Shown here: one piece after another, positions 18,337 to 27,106 of the stretch
Layout: the number at the start of each line of letters is the position of its first letter
Numbering within the stretch: the first letter of the stretch is position 1
NCBI RefSeq assembly: GCF_005116475.1
Contig: NZ_SWBO01000001.1
Span: forward strand, 248,001-312,000
DNA from: Pedobacter cryotolerans
GTDB taxonomy: Bacteria; Bacteroidota; Bacteroidia; Sphingobacteriales; Sphingobacteriaceae
DNA length: 64,000 bases
Direction: 5' to 3'
Notes under the pieces: generated by a model
Told to the model about the DNA's origin: nothing
What the model saw: only the letters and a program-made list of their open reading frames with translations
The model's database searches: none
Translations under genes and position numbers: made by a program

Positions 18337-18928
18337 ATGACCAACAAACAAAACCTTGCAATACTATCAGATGATATTGTTGTAAACAAAATTTATGTGA
18401 TCAGAAACCAAAAAGTGATGCTAGACCGTGATTTAGCGGAACTTTATGGGGGTAGAAACACGAGTTTTAAAGCAAGCTGCAAAGAGAAATATAGACAGAT
18501 TTCCTGAAGACTTTATGTTTGAGCTTACTAAAAGTGAATTGGAGAATTGGAAGTGAAAATTTGTGACCTCCAATTCTGATAAGATGGGATTGCGCTATTC
18601 TCCTTTTGCTTTTGCCTAACATGGCGTATTAATGTTATCAAGCATATTAAATAGCCAACAAGCCATACAAGTGAACATTCAAATTGTAAGAATTTTTACA
18701 AGGTTGAGAAATTTGTTGAGTGAATATAGCAAGCTTTATAACCACCCCGCCTTGCAGGCACCCCTCCAATGGAGGGGAATTGCGACCTAAATTCCCCTCC
18801 ATTGGAGGGGTGGTCGAAGACCGGGGTGGTTTGATTTTTAAGAACTTGTTTTTGGCTATTTAGATAAGCTAATTGATAAGGAAAACCAGCCAAGAAAACG
18901 AATTGGTTTTAAGCCTGATGATTTGTAG
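18337..18928 (+). pseudogene. Decayed ORF6N-domain gene
   Basis: The ATG at 18337 opens a typical ORF6N (KilA-N-associated) protein: [20 protein letters not shown]. The frame breaks at a run of five G at 18448-18452, where four would keep the reading YGVETRVLK. In the shifted frame family residues continue ([19 protein letters not shown]) up to a TGA at 18554, then on past it (FVTSNSDKMGLRYSPFAF) to a TAA at 18617 where a Glu is expected, then MLSSILNSQQAIQVNIQI. After an inverted-repeat element at 18740-18831 the normal C-terminus reappears (RKRIGFKPDDL, stop 18926-18928). One G could be a read error, but the two internal stops and the insert show real decay. Such proteins are often of phage or mobile origin. 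Confidence 0.8.
18740..18831. repeat. 92-base inverted-repeat element inside the ORF6N pseudogene
   Basis: The ends aaccaccccg (18740-18749) and cggggtggtt (18822-18831) are exact reverse complements. Inside is a second stem, cccctccaatggagggg, followed by ttcccctccattggaggggt. It has no coding capacity. Its position between two recognisable pieces of one coding sequence shows that it moved in or replaced a segment. Confidence 0.8.
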
Positions 18929-18991
18929 CCTAATTTGCAACCCTCTTTTCTTTCATTGTATTTGCCGTAAAAGCTGGATTGCAGCGATATC

Positions 18992-19063
18992 CTTTATTTT
19001 CTATTGAGCTTTGACAACTTTAATAGCAAGGCTGAAAGAAAGTTGTCAAAGCTGAAAATAAAG
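18992..19063. repeat. 72-base hairpin element (MITE-like)
   Basis: The outer arms ctttattttc (18992-19001) and gaaaataaag (19054-19063) and the inner arms agctttgacaacttt (19007-19021) and aaagttgtcaaagct (19039-19053) are all perfect complements, with a five-base bulge between the two left arms. It is non-coding, in the gap before rplM. Confidence 0.75.
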
Positions 19064-19112
19064 ATTTAGCGCAAAGCCAGACTGCCAATCAAAAGAACCA
19101 TAAATCCTTGCT

Positions 19113-19198
19113 TTACCCCTTAAACCCCCTAAAGGGGACTTTGAACAGATAAACAGCAGGTTTCGATAAATAAAAAGCCCCTTTAGGGGTTGGGGTAA
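19113..19198. repeat. 86-base inverted-repeat element with C/G runs
   Basis: Begins ttaccccttaaacccccta and ends with the near reverse complement ttaggggttggggtaa. The second arm is almost identical to a lone arm at 32424-32451 after the TonB receptor gene, so this is a repeat family. It lies just upstream of the rplM promoter. Confidence 0.7.
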
Positions 19199-19215
19199 TT
19201 TTTTTCTCTCAACTC

Positions 19216-19246
19216 TTTGACAATTAAAGTATTCTCCCTATCTTTG
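19216..19246 (+). promoter_or_regulatory. Promoter of the rplM-rpsI-rpsB operon
   Basis: TTTG at 19216-19219 and TATCTTTG at 19239-19246 are separated by 19 bases, an exact match to the Bacteroidota -33/-7 consensus. Transcription should begin near 19252, giving a leader of about 50 bases before the GTG start of rplM. Confidence 0.8.
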
Positions 19247-19301
19247 CAGTCCCTAAAAAACAGGGAATAAAAATATTTTTTAACAAATTAAATAAAAGCA
19301 A

Positions 19302-19745
19302 GTGAATACGTTAAGTTACAAAACTGTCTCTGCCAATGCCAAAACTGTTAATAAACAGTGGGTTGTAGTTGATGCACAAGGAGAGATTTTGGGGCGCTTG
19401 TCTTCTAAAATCGCTATGATTATTAGAGGAAAACACAAGCCTGAATTTACCCCAAACGTAGACTGCGGTGATAACGTTATTGTTATTAATGCAGACAAGG
19501 TAAAATTGACTGGAAACAAGTTTAGCGATAAACAATATGTTTCTTATACTGGTTATCCAGGTGGTCAAAAATTTATTTCTCCTAAAGAATTAATGGCAAA
19601 ACACCCTACTCGCGTAGTTGAGAAGGCTGTTCGTGGTATGTTACCAAAAACTAAATTGGGCAAAAAATTGTACACCAATCTTTTTGTTTACGCTGGAGAT
19701 GCACACCCGCACTCGGCACAAGCACCAAAAACCATTAAACTTTAA
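19302..19745 (+). CDS. rplM: 50S ribosomal protein uL13
   Basis: A 147-residue ribosomal protein of usual length, with family segments KQWVVVDAQGEILGRLSSK, GDNVIVINADKVKLTG and AVRGMLPKTKLGKKL. The start is a GTG (MNTLSYKTV...). It binds 23S rRNA early in 50S assembly. It is the first gene of a run with rpsI (16-base gap) and rpsB, downstream of a full-consensus promoter. Confidence 0.97.
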   Translation: MNTLSYKTVSANAKTVNKQWVVVDAQGEILGRLSSKIAMIIRGKHKPEFTPNVDCGDNVIVINADKVKLTGNKFSDKQYVSYTGYPGGQKFISPKELMAKHPTRVVEKAVRGMLPKTKLGKKLYTNLFVYAGDAHPHSAQAPKTIKL

Positions 19746-19761
19746 TTAAAAGAGAAAAGAA

Positions 19762-20148
19762 ATGTCAGTTACAAATACTTCAGGTAGAAGAAAAACTGCA
19801 GTTGCCCGTATCTATTTAAAAGAAGGCAGCGGCATTATTACCGTTAACGGTAAAGACCACAAAGAATATTTCCCAACATTACCATTACAATACGTTGTTA
19901 ACCAAGCTTTAGAAGTTTCTGAATTGCTAGGTAAATATGATGTTACTGTAAATGTAAAAGGTGGTGGAGTTACAGGACAAGCAGGAGCTGTTCGCTTAGC
20001 AATTGCTAAGGCTATTGTTGAATTAGATGCTGAGAAAAAACCAGCATTACGTGCTAAAGGGTTAATGACCCGTGATATGCGTATGGTTGAACGTAAAAAA
20101 CCAGGACGTAAAAAAGCACGTAAGAAATTCCAATTCAGTAAACGTTAA
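19762..20148 (+). CDS. rpsI: 30S ribosomal protein uS9
   Basis: A 128-residue protein. It shows the family N-terminus GRRKTAVARIYLKEGSG and the conserved C-terminal tail KKARKKFQFSKR, whose last basic residue reaches the P-site tRNA. Length is normal. It is the second gene of the rplM operon, ending 20 bases before rpsB. Confidence 0.97.
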   Translation: MSVTNTSGRRKTAVARIYLKEGSGIITVNGKDHKEYFPTLPLQYVVNQALEVSELLGKYDVTVNVKGGGVTGQAGAVRLAIAKAIVELDAEKKPALRAKGLMTRDMRMVERKKPGRKKARKKFQFSKR

Positions 20149-20152
20149 TCTT

Positions 20153-20159
20153 AAAGGAG
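20153..20159 (+). promoter_or_regulatory. Shine-Dalgarno sequence before rpsB
   Basis: AAAGGAG ends nine bases before the rpsB ATG, an ideal ribosome-binding site. Most other genes in the window show only A-rich leaders, as is usual in this phylum, where the anti-Shine-Dalgarno is largely sequestered. Confidence 0.65.
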
Positions 20160-20168
20160 ACAAACACA

Positions 20169-21014
20169 ATGGCAAGAACTACATATCAAGACTTATTGGA
20201 TGCAGGTGTACACTTTGGTCACCTTACCCGCAAATGGAATCCGAAAATGGCACCATATATTTTTATGGAACGCAATGGGATTCACATTATAGATTTAAAC
20301 AAAACTTTAACTAAAACTGAAGAAGCTGCAGCAGCGATTAAACAAATCGTAAAATCAGGTCGTAAGATCTTATTCGTAGCAACTAAAAAACAAGCTAAAG
20401 AAATTGTTGCTGAACAAGCAAAAAAAGTAAACATGCCTTTCGTAACCGAGCGTTGGTTAGGTGGTATGTTAACCAACTTTGCAACTGTTCGCAAGTCAAT
20501 TAAAAAGATGGTTACCATCGATAAAATGACTAAAGACGGTACTTACTCAATTCTTTCTAAGAAAGAGCGTTTGATGATCCAACGTGAGCGTATCAAATTA
20601 GAAAGTTTATTAGGTGGTATTGCAGATTTAAACCGTTTACCGGCTGCAATTTTCTTAATCGACGTTAAAAAAGAGCATATTGCTGTAGCAGAAGCGATGA
20701 AATTAAACATCCCAACTTTTGCAATGGTTGATACTAACTCTGATCCATCTAACATCGATTTCCCAATTCCTGCAAATGATGATGCAACAAAATCAATTTT
20801 ATTGATTACTGATGTAATTATCAAAGCAATTGAAGAAGGATTAGACGAGCGCAAGCGCGAAAAAGATGATGAAGCTGAAAAAGAAGCTGTAGCTGTTAAA
20901 ACTGCTGCTGATGCTCCAGAATCTAAAGAGCCTAGAGCTGCTGGCGAGAAAAGACCAACTAAAAAAGAAACTGCTGAAGCACAAGCTGGAGCAGAAGATT
21001 CTACAGAAGGATAA
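20169..21014 (+). CDS. rpsB: 30S ribosomal protein uS2
   Basis: A 281-residue protein. Conserved blocks are GVHFGHLTRKWNPKMAPYIF near the N-terminus, WLGGMLTNF, and the AVAEAMKLNIPTFAMVDTNSDP region. About 50 C-terminal residues beyond the fold are acidic/basic low-complexity (Lys, Glu, Ala), a common extension in Bacteroidota. Third in the ribosomal operon, preceded by a strong Shine-Dalgarno. A 101-base spacer containing a hairpin separates it from tsf. Confidence 0.97.
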   Translation: MARTTYQDLLDAGVHFGHLTRKWNPKMAPYIFMERNGIHIIDLNKTLTKTEEAAAAIKQIVKSGRKILFVATKKQAKEIVAEQAKKVNMPFVTERWLGGMLTNFATVRKSIKKMVTIDKMTKDGTYSILSKKERLMIQRERIKLESLLGGIADLNRLPAAIFLIDVKKEHIAVAEAMKLNIPTFAMVDTNSDPSNIDFPIPANDDATKSILLITDVIIKAIEEGLDERKREKDDEAEKEAVAVKTAADAPESKEPRAAGEKRPTKKETAEAQAGAEDSTEG

Positions 21015-21075
21015 ACTCCTAGTCCCTAAAGGGGGAAAGGTTTAAAATAAATAAAATTAATAACTTACTCACAAG

Positions 21076-21091
21076 TCCCGATTTATCGGGA
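21076..21091 (+). other. Hairpin in the rpsB-tsf spacer
   Basis: tcccgatttatcggga pairs as a six-base stem with a short loop. No T run follows, so it is more likely an RNA processing or stability element than a terminator. Nearly the same hairpin recurs in the terminator after tsf. Confidence 0.45.
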
Positions 21092-21115
21092 TTTGCGGGT
21101 TAAAAAACATACAAA

Positions 21116-21961
21116 ATGTCAACAGTACAAATTACTGCCGCAGATGTAAATAAACTACGCCAACAAACTGGCGCTGGTATGATGGATTGCAAAAAAGCTT
21201 TAGTAGAAGCTAATGGCGATTTCGAAGCTGCGGTTGATTTATTGCGTAAAAAAGGTCAAAAAGTAAGTGCGGCTCGTTCAGGTAATGCTACTTCAGAAGG
21301 TCTAGTATCAATCGCTGTTTCAGCAGATGGTACAAATGGTAAATTAGTTGCTTTAGCTTGCGAAACTGAACCAGTTTCTAAAGTTGAAGATTTCCGTAAT
21401 TTAGCTCAGGCTGTTTTAGCTGCTGCAGTTGCTAATAATCCTGCTAATGCAGAAGAATTAGCAGCTATTACATTAGAAGATGGACGTACAGTTGCAGAAA
21501 CAATTACTGAATTAACTGGTAAAATCGGCGAGAAAATCGTTATTCAAGAGTATGCAAATGTATCTGGCGAAAAAATCGTTTCTTACATCCACTCTAACGG
21601 TAAAATGGGCGTTTTAGTAGTATTTGAAGGTGCAAATGGTGTTGATATTACTGATGCTGGTAAAGATGTTGCAATGCAAATTGCTGCAATGAACCCAGTT
21701 GCTGTTGATAAAGACGGTGTTGATCCAGCAACTATCGAGCGTGAAATCGAAATTGCTAAAGATGTTATTCGTCAAGAAGGTAAACCAGAAGAAATGGTTG
21801 AAAAAATTGCAGCTGGTAAATTGAACAAATTCTACAAAGACAGTACTTTATTAAACCAAGAGTTTGTTAAAGACGGTTCGATGGATGTACGTAAATTTTT
21901 AGACAATACTTCTAAAGGTTTAACTGTAACAGCTTTCACAAGAGTACAATTAGGCGCTTAA
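21116..21961 (+). CDS. tsf: Elongation factor Ts
   Basis: A 281-residue guanine-nucleotide exchange factor for EF-Tu. The N-terminal UBA domain has the signature LRQQTGAGMMDCKKALVEANGD, followed by LLRKKGQK. The core carries the conserved ACETEPVSK stretch (the family has ACETDFV), and AAMNPVAV. The C-terminus is normal. It follows rpsB as in most bacteria and is closed by a good terminator. Confidence 0.97.
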   Translation: MSTVQITAADVNKLRQQTGAGMMDCKKALVEANGDFEAAVDLLRKKGQKVSAARSGNATSEGLVSIAVSADGTNGKLVALACETEPVSKVEDFRNLAQAVLAAAVANNPANAEELAAITLEDGRTVAETITELTGKIGEKIVIQEYANVSGEKIVSYIHSNGKMGVLVVFEGANGVDITDAGKDVAMQIAAMNPVAVDKDGVDPATIEREIEIAKDVIRQEGKPEEMVEKIAAGKLNKFYKDSTLLNQEFVKDGSMDVRKFLDNTSKGLTVTAFTRVQLGA

Positions 21962-21982
21962 TTTTAAGCTTACTACAATATT

Positions 21983-22013
21983 AAAAAGTCTCGATTTATC
22001 GGGACTTTTTTTG
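21983..22013 (+). terminator. Intrinsic terminator after tsf
   Basis: The stem aaaagtctcgat/atcgggactttt with a short loop is followed by TTTTTTTG. It starts about 20 bases past the tsf stop codon. Confidence 0.85.
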
Positions 22014-22015
22014 TT

Positions 22016-22407
22016 TAGTTATGTCCGTCATTGCCAGCTTGACTGGCAATCGTAATGCTATACGCTGGAAGTTAAACTTATTAATACGTTTTCAAGACAG
22101 ATTCTCAATGTCTTCAAGATTTTTTTGGTAAAGCAAAATCCTTTTCCACATTATCGTTCGTCCCGCTATTTGTTCCAATTTTTTGCGCTTCGACTACGCT
22201 CAGCGTGACAAAAATTTTCACTGCTATCGGGTTTGTAAAACTCAGGATTGTGAAATTATTTGCAGTTGCATAGCTTAAAACGTAACGCTGTTGTGAGGTT
22301 GTAGCTCGTGCCAAAATTATAAGTCCGAGCTGCAAGCTCGAACTAGTAAGGGATATATTTAACTTAAGCTTGTGCAATTATTTACAGTTGCAATATGCAA
22401 ACCTATA
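22016..22407. repeat. Repeat-filled intergenic stretch
   Basis: No gene. It holds a hairpin ttgccagcttgactggcaa (about 22033), a gcttcgactacgctcagcg unit (about 22187-22206) also seen at 29.2, 29.3, 40.3 and 55.6 kb, a gagctgcaagctc hairpin near 22328, and a direct repeat of about 25 bases (22249 and 22371, gtg.aattattt.cagttgca). The open minus-strand frame 22114-22377 appears to be repeat-encoded noise. Confidence 0.6.
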
Positions 22408-24438
22408 TTATGGTAAATAAGGTTTTAAACCAAGCATGGTTGCATCGGTAGGATAAAGTTTTAAGCCTTCATTAACAATTTTTTTAACTTCCGTTTTACT
22501 ATAATCACTATAAAATAGCGATTCTGCATAATAAGAATAGGATTGCTGGTCTTTTCGATACTTATTATACTGATTGAAAAGCTTTTGCACTTCTTTAACA
22601 TCTTTGTGTACTCTGGCCAAATAACTAGCCATTCTAAAATAATAGAAATGTCTAGGTTTAGCATAAGCTGCTTTTTTGCCATATTTAAAGGCGCTGTCTA
22701 ACTGCTTCTTTTCTAGGTAAATATTACATTTCAAATAATCGCCATAAACTAAATTTGGCATTTGATAATGTACGCTGTCTAACAGTTTAATTGCCTCATC
22801 AAATCTTTTTTCCTTTTGCAAGTATTTTGCTTTTTTAAAGCCAATAGTCTCAGAGTTTTCTCCAATGTTTGGCATCTCCGGAAACATTAGGTTAACATCC
22901 TCGTATTTTAATTTTGGCATCGCAGTATCTATCCCATCTATTGCGGCCAAATCATTATCTACTTTGTATTGTGCTCTAGACGAGTTAAAAACCATCGCGT
23001 TTACATAAATAGTGCTTATGCAAAGTAATATCGCTAGCCCAGCAAATACCTTTAAAGGTTTATTTGTACTGCTAACTATAAAAAGTGGTTTACCATTACG
23101 CCAGCTTACAATAAATAAGGCAAGAGCCAATGCAAAAAGGAATTGTATGTTTGGTCTTTCTGCCGGAAAATTAAAAAATGCATCAACAAAATAACCACTC
23201 AAGGCAGCAAAAGTTATGATTGCGATTGTTTTTGCTTCTAAACTTCTATCAGAACTTAAAATCTTTACAGTTAAATAAAAAGCAATTATAAAAATAGATA
23301 AATAAATGAGGGCATTTGGTACACCAGTTTCTCCAGCAACTTCAATAAAATCATTATGTGGATGTTTGGAGAATACATTATCATCTAATATAGTGTTGGT
23401 GTATAATGGAGTGTATAATTTCCAGTTCCCTAAACCAACGCCAATAAATGGTTTTTCTTTAATTAAGTCTATCGATTTTTTCCAATAGGCAAGTCTAATA
23501 TTTGTTTCGCTAGTATTTTGTTCTGCTAAAGTGCCTAGCCTAGTGGCTACCGTACCATATGTAGAACTTTTATCTTTAGTCGCATTTTTTAAGCTATGCT
23601 GACTTACCATAAAACTTAGTAATAAAACAACAATGATGTAACTGGTATTAAATAGATGCTTTTTTGATTTTAAATCTTTCCATCTGAGGTAAGCCATACC
23701 GATAGTTATGATGGTTAATTCTAAAATTAGACCTAAAAATGCTGCCCTTGCATTTATTAAAAACACCGAAAATAGGCATAGAAAGAGACTTAAAATGGCT
23801 ACTACTTTTAATAAAGATCGACGTGTAATTATGCAGTAAATAATAAATGGAAGTTTGATGATAAAAGCAGCTGCAAATACATTTTTATTGCCAGTGGTTC
23901 CTTGTAAATCGTTAATTAATACATCAATTGGAGTTTTGTTAACATTTTTATAAAAGTAAGTTACGCTTTCAAAACCTTGCATTAGCGCCAAAAATGTAAT
24001 AACTAAGGCAATATTTTTTATTAAGTGCAATTTGTTAAATAGTAAAACACCAAGAACAAGAAAGGCCAAAACGGTGGTTAAAACTCTGCTGTAAACTACC
24101 AAACCCTCTACAGGATTTAGCGCTAAAATTATTGAAACACCAGATATAAAGGTAAAGAGTAAATAAGGGATGCTTATGGCATTTCTAAATACAGATTTTA
24201 ACTGAAAAGGATCAATTAAATTTTTATTGCTAAAAATGTAAGACAGAGAAAGAAAATTTAAAGCCGCAATCAATAGCCAATGTAACCCCATTTGGTCTTG
24301 AATTTCTATTTTCGGAGACATTTCTATGAGTAGGTAAAGCGTAATAATAACCGTACAAATATGATCGCTAAAATCGATAGATTTTTCTTGTAAATTTGGC
24401 TTTGTAAATGTTGTGCTTTTATTTGCTTTTTTGCTCAT
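22408..24438 (-). CDS. O-antigen ligase/polymerase-like (Wzy_C) membrane protein with TPR tail
   Basis: A 676-residue polytopic membrane protein. Residues about 25-460 contain roughly a dozen hydrophobic helices. The large periplasmic loop carries the Wzy_C signature region PFIGVGLGNW, HPHNDFIEVAGETG, which binds undecaprenyl-linked glycan in WaaL and Wzy. The last 190 residues are helical repeats resembling TPRs (KAKYLQKEKRFDEAIKLL). The family contains O-antigen ligases, polymerases and protein glycosyltransferases, and the sequence does not separate these. It is isolated from other polysaccharide genes and divergent from nagA. Confidence 0.85.
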   Translation of the reverse strand: MSKKANKSTTFTKPNLQEKSIDFSDHICTVIITLYLLIEMSPKIEIQDQMGLHWLLIAALNFLSLSYIFSNKNLIDPFQLKSVFRNAISIPYLLFTFISGVSIILALNPVEGLVVYSRVLTTVLAFLVLGVLLFNKLHLIKNIALVITFLALMQGFESVTYFYKNVNKTPIDVLINDLQGTTGNKNVFAAAFIIKLPFIIYCIITRRSLLKVVAILSLFLCLFSVFLINARAAFLGLILELTIITIGMAYLRWKDLKSKKHLFNTSYIIVVLLLSFMVSQHSLKNATKDKSSTYGTVATRLGTLAEQNTSETNIRLAYWKKSIDLIKEKPFIGVGLGNWKLYTPLYTNTILDDNVFSKHPHNDFIEVAGETGVPNALIYLSIFIIAFYLTVKILSSDRSLEAKTIAIITFAALSGYFVDAFFNFPAERPNIQFLFALALALFIVSWRNGKPLFIVSSTNKPLKVFAGLAILLCISTIYVNAMVFNSSRAQYKVDNDLAAIDGIDTAMPKLKYEDVNLMFPEMPNIGENSETIGFKKAKYLQKEKRFDEAIKLLDSVHYQMPNLVYGDYLKCNIYLEKKQLDSAFKYGKKAAYAKPRHFYYFRMASYLARVHKDVKEVQKLFNQYNKYRKDQQSYSYYAESLFYSDYSKTEVKKIVNEGLKLYPTDATMLGLKPYLP

Positions 24439-24546
24439 CTTCCTTTCAATATTTGGAGAAATTTACAAAATTTTATAATAAATAGTAAATTATGAAACAC
24501 GATTTATCGGTGTTTAAACACGTATTTGCCTGCAATTTTTGATATC

Positions 24547-25671
24547 ATGATAGCCATAACTAACAGCCGTTTTTTTAAAGATAATGAGTTAATTGCCAAC
24601 CAAACGGTATTAATTAATGAAGGTAAAATTGTAGCATTTACCGATGGAACCTTACCAAACGGTTACGAAATAATTGATGCAGAACAAGATTATTTAGTGC
24701 CAGGCTTTATTGAGTTACAAATTTATGGTAGCGGTGGCAATTTATTTTCTGCTTACCCCAGTGTAGAAACCTTAGCACAAATGGATGCAGATTTAATTAG
24801 CAAAGGCACAACAAGTTTTTTAGCCTGTGTTGCTACAAACTCTCCCGAAATCGTTCGTCAGTCAATAGAAGCAGCAAAAGCATATCGCCCAAAGGCAAAA
24901 AGTTTTATGGGTTTACACCTCGAAGGCCCATATTTAAATGTAAAGCGAAGAGGCGCACATATTTCTAAATTTATCAAAAAAGCAACTTTAGAAGAAGTTA
25001 AAGCTGTGCTTGAACATGCAGATGGAGTGGTTAAAATGATGACAATTGCTCCAGAATTACAAGATGATGAAGTAATACAGCTTTTATTGGATAACAATAT
25101 AGTGCTTTCTATGGGGCATAGCGATGCTACCTTTGAGCAGGCAACTGAAGCTTACAACAAAGGGATAGTTACAACAACACACTTGTTTAACGCAATGCCG
25201 TCAATCCATCATCGTGAGCCAAATTTACCAACTGCTTTTTTTAATCACCCAACAGCTTTGGCAAGTATCATCGCCGATGGCAGCCATGTAAATTTTGAAG
25301 CGATAAAATTGAGCTATAAATTGGCTAAAGGTAGATTGTTTTTAATTACGGATGCCGTTACTGCTTGTAATATCGGACCATACCAACATCAATTGGTGGG
25401 CGATAAATTTATTACTCCAGATGGCACACTTTCTGGCTCGAATATTACTTTGGTTGATGCGGTTAGAAATTGTGTTGATAACTGTGATATTCCTTTAAAT
25501 GACGCATTAAATATGGCTAATTTAATCCCCACACAGGTTATAGGCAAACAAGATGAGCTAGGTAAAATAGCAATCGGTTATGCTGCTAACCTAATAATTT
25601 TAGATCAATCTCTTAAGACTAAGGAAATTATTTTTCAAGGAAAGAAAGTTAATTCAACCTTTCAACATTAA
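24547..25671 (+). CDS. nagA: N-acetylglucosamine-6-phosphate deacetylase
   Basis: An amidohydrolase of about 374 residues that converts GlcNAc-6-P to GlcN-6-P in amino-sugar and murein recycling. Metal and substrate motifs are in order: HLEGPYLN, MGHSDATFEQA, THLFNAM and ITDAV with the catalytic Asp. ATG at 24547 (MIAITNSRFF) is preferred over an upstream in-frame TTG at 24526, because the family begins at this point. It sits 40 bases before pyrH on the same strand. With glmS elsewhere in the window it covers both directions of GlcN-6-P supply. Confidence 0.93.
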   Translation: MIAITNSRFFKDNELIANQTVLINEGKIVAFTDGTLPNGYEIIDAEQDYLVPGFIELQIYGSGGNLFSAYPSVETLAQMDADLISKGTTSFLACVATNSPEIVRQSIEAAKAYRPKAKSFMGLHLEGPYLNVKRRGAHISKFIKKATLEEVKAVLEHADGVVKMMTIAPELQDDEVIQLLLDNNIVLSMGHSDATFEQATEAYNKGIVTTTHLFNAMPSIHHREPNLPTAFFNHPTALASIIADGSHVNFEAIKLSYKLAKGRLFLITDAVTACNIGPYQHQLVGDKFITPDGTLSGSNITLVDAVRNCVDNCDIPLNDALNMANLIPTQVIGKQDELGKIAIGYAANLIILDQSLKTKEIIFQGKKVNSTFQH

Positions 25672-25697
25672 TACTTTCCAACTTTAAAACATTTACC

Positions 25698-25705
25698 TAT
25701 TTTTG
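25698..25705 (+). promoter_or_regulatory. Putative -7 promoter element of pyrH
   Basis: TATTTTTG matches TAnnTTTG and ends only five bases before the pyrH ATG. Transcription from it would start at or within a few bases of the start codon. Confidence 0.5.
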
Positions 25706-25710
25706 AGGTC

Positions 25711-26418
25711 ATGAAGTACAAACGGATTTTACTGAAACTAAGCGGCGAATCGTTAATGGGCGATAAGCAATACGGAATTGATAATGAGCGTGTTAAACAG
25801 TACGCCGAAGACATTAAAGCAGTTCACGACAAAGGTCTTGAAATAGCAATTGTAATTGGTGGCGGTAACATTTTTAGAGGCTTAAGTGCAGAAAAATCTG
25901 GTATGGATAGAGCACAAGCTGATTACATGGGCATGTTAGCTACCGTAATTAACAGTATGGCTTTGCAAGATGCGTTAGAAAAAGTTGGTTTAAAAACCCG
26001 TTTGTTATCAGCCATTAAAATGGAACAAATTTGCGAACCATTTGTACGCAGGAGAGCTGTTCGTCACTTAGAAAAAGGCAGAGTAGTTATTTTTGGTGCA
26101 GGAACCGGCAACCCTTATTTTACTACAGATTCTGCAGCAGCATTAAGAGCGATTGAAATTAACGCAGATGCTGTTCTAAAAGGAACTCGTGTTGATGGAA
26201 TTTATACCGCAGATCCAGAGAAAGATCCTACTGCAACAAAATATTCGGAAATTACTTTTAGAGAAGTATATGCAAAAGGTTTAAATGTAATGGACATGAC
26301 TGCATTTACACTTTGCGAAGAAAATAAAGTGCCAATCATCGTATTTGATATGAACAAACATGGCAACTTTATGAAAATTGCCAACGGCGAAGAAATAGGG
26401 ACCTTGGTACAGGGCTAG
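25711..26418 (+). CDS. pyrH: UMP kinase
   Basis: A 235-residue amino-acid-kinase-fold enzyme that phosphorylates UMP to UDP. It shows [13 protein letters not shown] at the N-terminus, [24 protein letters not shown] and [17 protein letters not shown]. Length is normal. It is followed by frr, the usual bacterial pairing, but separated from tsf by the O-antigen-ligase-like and nagA genes. Confidence 0.97.
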   Translation: MKYKRILLKLSGESLMGDKQYGIDNERVKQYAEDIKAVHDKGLEIAIVIGGGNIFRGLSAEKSGMDRAQADYMGMLATVINSMALQDALEKVGLKTRLLSAIKMEQICEPFVRRRAVRHLEKGRVVIFGAGTGNPYFTTDSAAALRAIEINADAVLKGTRVDGIYTADPEKDPTATKYSEITFREVYAKGLNVMDMTAFTLCEENKVPIIVFDMNKHGNFMKIANGEEIGTLVQG

Positions 26419-26434
26419 TTTTAAGCTTTTTTTA

Positions 26435-26442
26435 TATTTTTG
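26435..26442 (+). promoter_or_regulatory. Putative -7 promoter element of frr
   Basis: TATTTTTG in the 41-base pyrH-frr spacer matches the consensus. It would give frr its own transcript starting near 26448. Confidence 0.45.
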
Positions 26443-26459
26443 TATAAACACTACAAATC

Positions 26460-27023
26460 ATGAATGACCTCATAAAGAAACAATTGGTAGATGCTCAGGC
26501 AACAATGGATAAAGCAATTGCACATTGCGAAGCTGAACTAACTAAAATAAGAGCTGGTAAAGCATCAGCAGGTATGTTAGATGGAATTATGGTTGACTAT
26601 TACGGTACACCAACTCCACTAGCTCAAGTTGGTGGTATTACTACGCCAGATGCTCGTACCTTAATTATCCAACCTTGGGAAAAATCTTTATTGGTTCCTA
26701 TCGAAAGAGCAATTATGGAAGCTAACATTGGTATCAACCCACAAAATGATGGTATAATTATCCGTTTGGTTGTGCCACCTTTAACAGAAGAACGCCGTAA
26801 AGATTTAGTTAAAAAAGTTAAGGAGGAAGCAGAAAGAGGCCGTATCACTGTTCGTAATATCCGTAAAGATGCCAACAGCAAAATCCAAAAATTAAAAGGC
26901 GAAAGTGTTTCTGACGATGAAATTAAAACCGGTGAAGGCGAAGTGCAAAAGATTACCGATGCTTACATCTTAAAAGTTGATAAACACGCAGAAGTGAAAG
27001 AAAAAGATATCATGACGATATAG
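26460..27023 (+). CDS. frr: Ribosome-recycling factor
   Basis: A 187-residue two-domain factor that splits post-termination ribosomes with EF-G. Conserved segments are LTKIRAGKASAGMLDGIMVD, GIIIRLVVPPLTEERRKDL and the VRNIRKDAN motif of the three-helix arm. Length is normal. It is closed by a terminator. Confidence 0.97.
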   Translation: MNDLIKKQLVDAQATMDKAIAHCEAELTKIRAGKASAGMLDGIMVDYYGTPTPLAQVGGITTPDARTLIIQPWEKSLLVPIERAIMEANIGINPQNDGIIIRLVVPPLTEERRKDLVKKVKEEAERGRITVRNIRKDANSKIQKLKGESVSDDEIKTGEGEVQKITDAYILKVDKHAEVKEKDIMTI

Positions 27024-27071
27024 TAGATTCTTATTGCATAAGCAATCACTATATCGCTAAAATGTAATATA

Positions 27072-27106
27072 AAAGGGAATGTAGCTAAGCTTCATTCCCT
27101 TTGTTT
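27072..27106 (+). terminator. Intrinsic terminator after frr
   Basis: aaagggaatg (27072-27081) pairs exactly with cattcccttt (27093-27102), and TTGTTTATTTTT follows. The T-rich tail runs into the -7 element of the next gene. Confidence 0.8.

Noticed and set aside
22114-22377. 87-codon minus-strand frame after tsf
   Set aside because: It is encoded by interspersed repeat units that recur elsewhere, and no conserved protein pattern is visible.
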